From positions 248,001 to 312,000 of the forward strand of contig JAFEAE010000023.1 in the NCBI GenBank assembly GCA_018266575.1: a stretch of 64,000 nucleotides of DNA. Direction: 5' to 3'. The DNA comes from Bacteroidota bacterium (GTDB lineage: Bacteria > Bacteroidota > Bacteroidia > Chitinophagales > Chitinophagaceae). Under the pieces are notes generated by a model, which did not search any database, was not told where the DNA came from, and saw nothing but the letters and a program-made list of their open reading frames with translations. Shown piece after piece: positions 59,167-64,000 of the stretch. The translations under genes were made by a program, and so were the position numbers. Every line of letters begins with the position of its first letter. Position 1 is the first letter of the stretch.

Positions 59167-60537
59167 TTATAGCTGGTTGTAAGTATTCTTATAAACTTTG
59201 CCGAAAACATAAAAGAATGTCAATCTCCAAACCATATCATGATTCGCATTATTTGCACCTGCCATCATACCAGGTACTGTTGATAATTGAGAATTGTAAT
59301 GATTATACCAGATGTTAGGTTCGAAATGTACATTGCTGAAAGGCATATAATCAAGCCCAATTGTAAAAAAAGTTTCTTTTGAACTGATATCGCCTAAAGC
59401 AGTTGCACCAGAAACACCACCTGTATTGTTTGTAGTTATTTTATATGAACCAGTGTTATACCCGGCTGGAGAAGATAGTGCTGCAAAAGCTGAATCTTGC
59501 AGATTGCTACCTATGTTTTTATTAGGATTATATAGGTCGACTCTTGCAAAGAATCTAAGCTTTTCTTTGATGATATCCCCATGTATATAGAAAGAAATGC
59601 CTTTCGCTTTCGTAGCAATTGTGTCAGCAGGGCCATTAGCTTTAAATGGAACTGCCTTTGTATCTGCTTTCATATTGTTAACGAATGCTTCCACCCCTAC
59701 CGTAAGCGGAGACGTATTGTAAGCAATGAAGCCTTTCAACATCTGACGATCGTGATGCCAAGTTGGTTGCCAGTTTAGCCTTTGGTAGTCAGCATACAAA
59801 TCAACAATAATTTTCTTATTTGCAAAAAACGCATATACATCTCCGTAAAACCATTTGAAGCTGGAAGTCGCAGGCTTATCACTGTTACCGGTTGCGACTA
59901 ATAAATTGTAGCCAAAATTTCTTGTTTTCGGATCGAAAACACCCTGCAGCCCTGCGCCAAAATCATAAGAAGGGGTTCGACGAATATCTGATATGGTTCT
60001 TTCAACGGAGCGATAGTTCCATATTTTTTCTGTCAACATAGCGAAAGAGGGAGTAAACTGTTCACCTAACACTAAGTCTGTTCCTTTCCAAATATTTTTC
60101 CAGCGTATATTAGCAAGCTTGATAAAAAAAGTTTCCTTGCTGTTAGACAATTGATCGCCGCTTGCTGCACTTGAAGAAGGTGGATTGTATGCAGGGAAAT
60201 TATCTTCTGCAGATAATAGCAATTCTGCAGAGAACTTTTGAGAAATATTATAATCATAGCCAAGATAAATACGGCGGAACTGGAATGCGTTCCTGCTTTG
60301 CGGTATGCCTGTATATTGGTTCCCTCCACCACGATTCAAGGAATCTGCGTGGGGCTTATAGTAGAAATCGCCAAAAACATATCCCCAAACCCTTCCTGTT
60401 TTGGGTGTGCCGGCTTTAAAAGCAGAATCTGAATTCCATAAAGAATTCCAAATAGTCTGCGCCTGCACTGTACTGAAACAAACTAAAAAAACAACAATAA
60501 TTGTTAAGAGTGATTTTTTCGATCTGTTAAGTCTCAT
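59167..60537 (-). CDS. Outer-membrane porin of the phosphate operon (OprP/OprO-like)
   Basis: Exported beta-barrel protein of 456 residues with a signal peptide ending TVQAQ. Repeating amphipathic strands (for example AFQFRRIYLGYDYNI, KFSAELLLSAEDNF, EPNIWYNHYNS) and the terminal aromatic segment FFYVFGKVY fit a phosphate-selective porin. Its place as first gene of the pst operon, behind PhoB-box-like repeats, supports phosphate uptake. Selectivity is inferred. Confidence 0.85.
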   Translation of the reverse strand: MRLNRSKKSLLTIIVVFLVCFSTVQAQTIWNSLWNSDSAFKAGTPKTGRVWGYVFGDFYYKPHADSLNRGGGNQYTGIPQSRNAFQFRRIYLGYDYNISQKFSAELLLSAEDNFPAYNPPSSSAASGDQLSNSKETFFIKLANIRWKNIWKGTDLVLGEQFTPSFAMLTEKIWNYRSVERTISDIRRTPSYDFGAGLQGVFDPKTRNFGYNLLVATGNSDKPATSSFKWFYGDVYAFFANKKIIVDLYADYQRLNWQPTWHHDRQMLKGFIAYNTSPLTVGVEAFVNNMKADTKAVPFKANGPADTIATKAKGISFYIHGDIIKEKLRFFARVDLYNPNKNIGSNLQDSAFAALSSPAGYNTGSYKITTNNTGGVSGATALGDISSKETFFTIGLDYMPFSNVHFEPNIWYNHYNSQLSTVPGMMAGANNANHDMVWRLTFFYVFGKVYKNTYNQL

Positions 60538-60587
60538 AAAATGTAATCTTTGTTTTGGGCTACAAAAAAAGAACTGTGCAATGATCC

Positions 60588-60620
60588 GAATGTTACCTCA
60601 ATGTTACCTTAATGTTAACA
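60588..60620 (-). promoter_or_regulatory. Three 11-nt direct repeats, PhoB-box-like
   Basis: On the plus strand GAATGTTACCT, CAATGTTACCT and TAATGTTAACA follow each other at exact 11-nt spacing, 51 nt before the porin start. Two 11-nt half-sites per turn are the known layout of PhoB boxes. A looser array precedes the phosphatase gene at 61855. Confidence 0.7.
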
Positions 60621-60722
60621 GTTTCCCGGGAACAAAGAATTGACAGCTACTAATTAACTTGAAAAATTTTTTGAACTCAGTGAGCCACTGACGACCGACG
60701 ACTGAAAACTGCCAACTGCCTC

Positions 60723-61826
60723 TCATTTGCTTACTAAATGTAGAGCCGGAGATTGCGGAAGAGGAATAGGTTTACCAACTTTATGTTCCGTTTCAAATTT
60801 TTGCCCAAGCAATAATGCAATAGTCCCTGCAATTTGTTTTTGATAGATCTGTTGTTCTTCTTTTATTTCACCCAAAGGTTCAATACCTGGGCCTATCATT
60901 GCAAGCCATGTTTGTGCGGAACCATTGGTGAATAAACTATGATTGCTCCAGTTGAATGTTTTCTTTCCACGTCCATGATCGGTGGTAATGATAAATGTTG
61001 TTTTGTTTTTGTAGAAAGAATTTGTTTGCACAAAATACCACAAATCGCTGATCATTTTATCTACAGCATTGGCGCGTTGAAGATATTTATCATAATGCCC
61101 TTCATGTGCAAACTCATCGGTTTCGCCCAAACCTATAAAAACAATTTTCGGGTGATGCTGTTCTATGTATTCTTTTGCATTTAAATAAGTGAGTAAATCG
61201 TACCGTGTATGATTTTTTACTGCAACATTATCCTGCACTTTATTGATCAGTTGATATGCGCTGTCATTTTCAACCTGCATATTTTCATAACCGCTGTTCA
61301 CAGGCAAACCGCTGCGCTCTTCATTTAAAATATAGGGAAAAACATACCAAGAGCTGAAAGCAACTACTTTTCCATGATATTGTTCCTGTTTGTTGAGATA
61401 TTCAAGAATGTTTGTGTTCGGGTTTTGTTTTGGATAATTGATAATGATACCCGGGTCCGTATAACCTGTGAAAATTTCATTGTAGCCGGGATAAGAAATC
61501 TTATAAAGGTTTGCCACATTCGATTTATTTCCAAAATTCCGGTTTCCGTAAAGCTGTCCTTTTTGTGCGATCACATTCCAGAAAAAAGGGAGTAACATCC
61601 TGCGTCGTTCCTGCATGTTTTCGTTCCAGTAAAGTTGTTTGGCAATGGAAGTATCTTCTACAAATTCTGTATTGTTAATTAACGTGGAGTCCGCACCTGC
61701 AAAAACTTCCTGCCAGCGAAAACCATCTGTAGTGATGATGAAAATATTTTCTGTTTGAGGGATGATCTGTGCAGAAGCAAGCAGTGAAATTGTAACAAGG
61801 GTGATTAACAAAAATGCCGGTTTCAT
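60723..61826 (-). CDS. Secreted alkaline-phosphatase-superfamily phosphohydrolase (pst-linked)
   Basis: Exported enzyme of 367 residues from ATG 61826 (MKPAFLLITLVTISLLASAQ is a signal peptide). The longer TTG start would read through the PhoB-box-like repeats. Motifs match the paralog at 30336-31409: IFIITTDGFRWQEVFAG, ERRRMLLPFFWNVI, GLGETDEFAHEGHYD and TTDHGRGKK. Probably frees phosphate from organic esters in the periplasm when phosphate is scarce. Confidence 0.8.
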   Translation of the reverse strand: MKPAFLLITLVTISLLASAQIIPQTENIFIITTDGFRWQEVFAGADSTLINNTEFVEDTSIAKQLYWNENMQERRRMLLPFFWNVIAQKGQLYGNRNFGNKSNVANLYKISYPGYNEIFTGYTDPGIIINYPKQNPNTNILEYLNKQEQYHGKVVAFSSWYVFPYILNEERSGLPVNSGYENMQVENDSAYQLINKVQDNVAVKNHTRYDLLTYLNAKEYIEQHHPKIVFIGLGETDEFAHEGHYDKYLQRANAVDKMISDLWYFVQTNSFYKNKTTFIITTDHGRGKKTFNWSNHSLFTNGSAQTWLAMIGPGIEPLGEIKEEQQIYQKQIAGTIALLLGQKFETEHKVGKPIPLPQSPALHLVSK

Positions 61827-61854
61827 TTCATGAGGTTTTATAAAGTTATTTTCA

Positions 61855-61898
61855 CAATGTAACCTCAATCTTATGCAAAGGTTATCTTAGCGTTAAAG
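61855..61898 (-). promoter_or_regulatory. Degenerate 11-nt repeats, PhoB-box-like
   Basis: CAATGTAACCT, CAATCTTATGC, AAAGGTTATCT and TAGCGTTAAAG lie in phase at 11-nt spacing on the plus strand, 28 nt before the phosphatase ATG. They resemble the array at 60588, but with more mismatches. Confidence 0.5.
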
Positions 61899-62024
61899 GG
61901 TTTTCCATTGTCACCAAATATTTAATTCATCAACGCCTTACGCCAGGCTTGCCAGTGTAACATAAGTAACCAAATCTTCTTTTTATCAGTTGCAAATTTG
62001 TGGTGGATTAAAAAAATAACCAAC

Positions 62025-62237
62025 ATGAAAAAAAATATGGGAATGGCTGACCGAACAATTCGCATAGGTATTGCCGTTATCCTTGCGTTACTTTATTTAT
62101 TTAATAAAATAAGCGGAACGGCTGCTATTATATCTCTTGTAATCGCAGGAATTTTCATTCTAACCAGTTTTATAAGTTTTTGCCCGCTTTATTTGCCATT
62201 CCGCATAAGCACACGGGAAAAGCAAAAAAAAGAATAA
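62025..62237 (+). CDS. DUF2892 (YgaP-like) small membrane protein
   Basis: A 70-residue protein of the DUF2892 family. ATG 62025 is chosen over a TTG at 61998. The family opening GMADRTIRIGIAVILALLYL is followed by a second helix and CPLYLPF, with the conserved Cys-Pro. It is often found with rhodanese domains, as here. It is likely part of membrane handling of persulfide sulfur. Confidence 0.85.
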   Translation: MKKNMGMADRTIRIGIAVILALLYLFNKISGTAAIISLVIAGIFILTSFISFCPLYLPFRISTREKQKKE

Positions 62238-62258
62238 CTAAAAACTAAATTCTAAAAA

Positions 62259-62516
62259 ATGAATACCACAATTATTGATGTGCGTACCCCAGGGGAATAT
62301 GCCCAGGGACATGTGAAAAATTCAATCAACGTACCGCTGCAGGAATTGCACGACCGGATAGATGAGCTTCAACAAATCTCCGGTAGAATTGTATTGTGTT
62401 GTGCTTCTGGCATTAGAAGTGCGAAAGCATGCAAGGTACTTCAACAGAACGGCTTTACCAATGTGTCTGATGGCGGTTCATGGATAGATGTGGGAGCTGT
62501 ATTATTAATCAACTAA
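62259..62516 (+). CDS. Single-domain rhodanese 1
   Basis: An 85-residue rhodanese-like sulfurtransferase with the GEYAQGHVKNSINVP entry motif and the active-site loop CCASGIRS (the second cysteine is catalytic). Cytoplasmic. It transfers sulfane sulfur between thiols. Its neighbours are another rhodanese and an OsmC protein. Confidence 0.92.
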   Translation: MNTTIIDVRTPGEYAQGHVKNSINVPLQELHDRIDELQQISGRIVLCCASGIRSAKACKVLQQNGFTNVSDGGSWIDVGAVLLIN

Positions 62517-62525
62517 AAAATTTCA

Positions 62526-62837
62526 ATGATCACCTTACTAAAAAAATTATTTGGCAAAACATCTTCAACTGATTTTGCAACACTGATCGAAGAAGGCGCA
62601 ATAATACTGGATGTGCGCACAAGAAATGAATACGCAGCCGGACATGTAAAAAATTCATTGAACATTCCGTTAAATGAATTGCCTGCGCAATTAAAAAAAT
62701 TAAAGAAAGAAAAAACAATTATAACCTGCTGTGCCTCCGGAATGAGAAGTGCTTCAGCCAAAAATGTTTTGCAGTCAAACGGTTTTACTGCATACAATGG
62801 CGGAAGTTGGGTGAGCTTAAAAAAATATGGGCGATGA
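62526..62837 (+). CDS. Single-domain rhodanese 2
   Basis: A 103-residue rhodanese-like protein with the active-site loop CCASGMRS. Opening motif NEYAAGHVKNSLNIP matches the first rhodanese, so the pair arose by duplication. It overlaps the next gene by 4 nt (ATGA). Confidence 0.92.
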   Translation: MITLLKKLFGKTSSTDFATLIEEGAIILDVRTRNEYAAGHVKNSLNIPLNELPAQLKKLKKEKTIITCCASGMRSASAKNVLQSNGFTAYNGGSWVSLKKYGR

Positions 62838-63082
62838 GCAACATTAAACAAATGGTATTGTATAACTGGCACCTGGTGCGCATTCTAAGATTAATGCTGG
62901 GGATCTTTATAGGAGTAAATGCAATAATGATGCACGATATGTTATCAGGTTTGCTTTCCGGCATTTTTCTTTTCCAGGCTTTTACAAATACCGGTTGTTG
63001 CTGCGCCGGAAGTTGTGCCATACCTCCATCAAAAAACAAGCAGGAAAAAGAACCTGTATTTGAAGAAATAAAAAATGATTAA
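62834..63082 (+). CDS. Small membrane protein with Cys-rich tail
   Basis: An 82-residue protein from ATG 62834, which overlaps the rhodanese stop. Two helices (LRLMLGIFIGVNAIM and GLLSGIFLFQAF) are followed by GCCCAGSC, a cluster of four cysteines, and a charged tail. It may be a YgaP-like anchor for sulfur transfer. The family is not certain. Confidence 0.7.
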   Translation: MSNIKQMVLYNWHLVRILRLMLGIFIGVNAIMMHDMLSGLLSGIFLFQAFTNTGCCCAGSCAIPPSKNKQEKEPVFEEIKND

Positions 63083-63084
63083 TT

Positions 63085-63528
63085 ATGGAAAACACACATT
63101 TTTATGAAGTAAACGTAAGCTGGGAACAAGGAAGAAAAGGATTGATGTCTTCGCCTGTATTAAATGAACATATCGAAGTAGCAACGCCGCCTGAATTTTC
63201 AAACGGAATTCCAGGCATCTGGTCACCGGAACATTTGCTGGTTGCAGCAGTGAACAGTTGCTTAATGACAACTTTTCTTGCGATCGCAGAAAATTCAAAA
63301 TTCAATTTTTCCGATTTTCAATGCCATGCCAATGGTAAACTTGAAAAAGTAGATAACAAATATATGATCTCGGAAATTGTATTGCACCCTGTTGTAACTA
63401 TTCGTGAGGAAAGTGAAAAAGAAAAGGCGGAGCGAATTTTACAAAAAGCAGAAGCTGCATGCCTGATCTCCAATTCCGTAAAATCAAAAGTGGTAATGCA
63501 ACCCGAAATTAAAATCAAAAACGATTAA
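63085..63528 (+). CDS. OsmC/Ohr-like protein
   Basis: A 147-residue OsmC-family protein. The peroxidase motif is reduced: one Cys appears in VNSCLMTTFLAIAE, and the second resolving Cys appears as EAACLISNSV. Members reduce organic hydroperoxides or act on persulfides. It follows the Cys-rich protein by 2 nt. Confidence 0.88.
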   Translation: MENTHFYEVNVSWEQGRKGLMSSPVLNEHIEVATPPEFSNGIPGIWSPEHLLVAAVNSCLMTTFLAIAENSKFNFSDFQCHANGKLEKVDNKYMISEIVLHPVVTIREESEKEKAERILQKAEAACLISNSVKSKVVMQPEIKIKND

Positions 63529-63701
63529 TGTTTGCAAATAAAAATATCGACTGGGCATTATGGCTGAGCCGGGTCCTTCGCTGGGGGCTTGGTAGTGTGA
63601 TGATCTGGCTCGGCCTTAATAACGGCGAATGGATAACTGCTATATTCGGTTTACTTTTATTCCTGACAGGATTTTTAAAACCGCGAAGGTGCAATACCTG
63701 A
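63528..63701 (+). CDS. 57-residue membrane protein (DUF2892-like)
   Basis: A short gene whose ATG overlaps the OsmC stop (TAATG), so translation is coupled. MFANKNIDWALWLSRVLRWG leads into two helices (GSVMIWLGLNNGEW, AIFGLLLFLTGFL) and ends in KPRRCNT, with one Cys. The pattern matches small rhodanese-linked membrane proteins. It would be easy to miss because of its length. Confidence 0.7.
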   Translation: MFANKNIDWALWLSRVLRWGLGSVMIWLGLNNGEWITAIFGLLLFLTGFLKPRRCNT

Positions 63702-63777
63702 ACGTAATATTTCTCTTAATTAACAAGGTTTAATTTTTTTTTAATTGTTGTTAACGATAAAAAAAGCGATATGCGTT

Positions 63778-63785
63778 TATCTTTG
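63778..63785 (+). promoter_or_regulatory. -7 promoter box of the right-edge gene
   Basis: TATCTTTG, a perfect TAnnTTTG, 123 nt before the ATG at 63909. The long leader after it could hold a regulatory structure; none was seen clearly. Confidence 0.6.
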
Positions 63786-63908
63786 TTTCAGTTATATGTA
63801 ATGAACATCCATTCTGCAAAATTTCATCTGCTTTAATTTATCTAAGGGAGAATTGATTCTTGTGCGAGCCGAAAAGAATTTATTTTTTGAGCACAAAATC
63901 ATATTGCC

Positions 63909-64000
63909 ATGAAAACGTTTGAAATCACTATCAGCAGCAACAATGTAAAAATTCAACCCGCAACAGAAAGTAAAAGAAATTTGGAATTTAAACGCACCTT
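63909..64000 (+). CDS. Partial CDS cut by the right edge
   Basis: ATG 63909 opens a frame (MKTFEITISSNNVKIQPATE, then SKRNLEFKRT) that is still open at the window end. Too little is visible to name a family. The start looks cytoplasmic, with no signal peptide. Confidence 0.5.
   Translation, partial: MKTFEITISSNNVKIQPATESKRNLEFKRT

Noticed and set aside
61827..61868. TTG start for the pst-linked phosphatase
   Set aside because: It lies in the PhoB-box-like repeats and precedes a clean signal peptide at ATG 61826.

Overview
The window comes from a Bacteroidota chromosome, most likely Chitinophagales/Chitinophagaceae (inference). The evidence is a SusC/SusD pair, TAnnTTTG-type -7 promoter boxes, the acyl-ornithine arginine pathway, DUF4251 and DUF5690 proteins, double-glycine 'KKLKLKAL' peptide leaders, AT-rich DNA and many short degenerate intergenic repeats. 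No rRNA, tRNA, CRISPR array or insertion sequence was seen.

Layout. 1-3.9 kb: end of an arginine operon (argF'-argB-argE-argH). 4.0-7.5 kb: DUF4251 protein, M28 peptidase, a LytTR response regulator and a small secreted protein. 7.8-12.2 kb: ATP synthase operon atpB-E-F-H-A without atpG at its end. 12.4-22.0 kb: lipoprotein, MsbA-like ABC exporter, a large secreted protein with a caspase-like His/Cys pair, an OmpR/PhoB-type two-component system, a GT39-like glycosyltransferase and a PAP2 phosphatase. 22.2-36.5 kb: a complete 2-aminoethylphosphonate catabolic locus (PbfA, FAD oxidase, PhnW, PhnY, PhnA), combined with a DUF5690 transporter, an alkaline-phosphatase-superfamily enzyme and a SusD/SusC uptake pair. 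36.8-38.8 kb: LpxH-like phosphoesterase and a glycosyltransferase.

39.1-53.8 kb is the most unusual part: a peptide-export island read entirely on the minus strand. It holds three double-glycine precursors with 6, 4 and 6 core cysteines. Each precursor is followed by a stem-loop and then by its own TlpA-like thioredoxin. The island also has a VKOR-DsbA fusion carrying a C39-like domain without the catalytic cysteine, a C39-peptidase ABC exporter, an HlyD adaptor, two glycosyltransferases, and a small HTH regulator that itself contains a double-glycine motif. No lanthionine synthetase, YcaO or radical SAM enzyme is present. I infer secreted, disulfide-bonded and perhaps glycosylated peptides. 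Duplication scars (a 214-nt repeat at about 98.6% identity, a fossil gene junction, a frameshifted lipoprotein, a glycosyltransferase that lost its ATG) show that the island is evolving quickly. Nearly identical 39-nt terminators lie at both of its ends.

54.3-61.8 kb: phosphate-starvation operon (porin-pstS-pstC-pstA-pstB-phoU) and a phosphatase paralogous to the one in the phosphonate locus. Both are preceded by 11-nt repeat arrays that look like PhoB boxes. 62.0-63.7 kb: rhodanese/DUF2892/OsmC sulfur-redox operon. A partial gene runs off the right edge.
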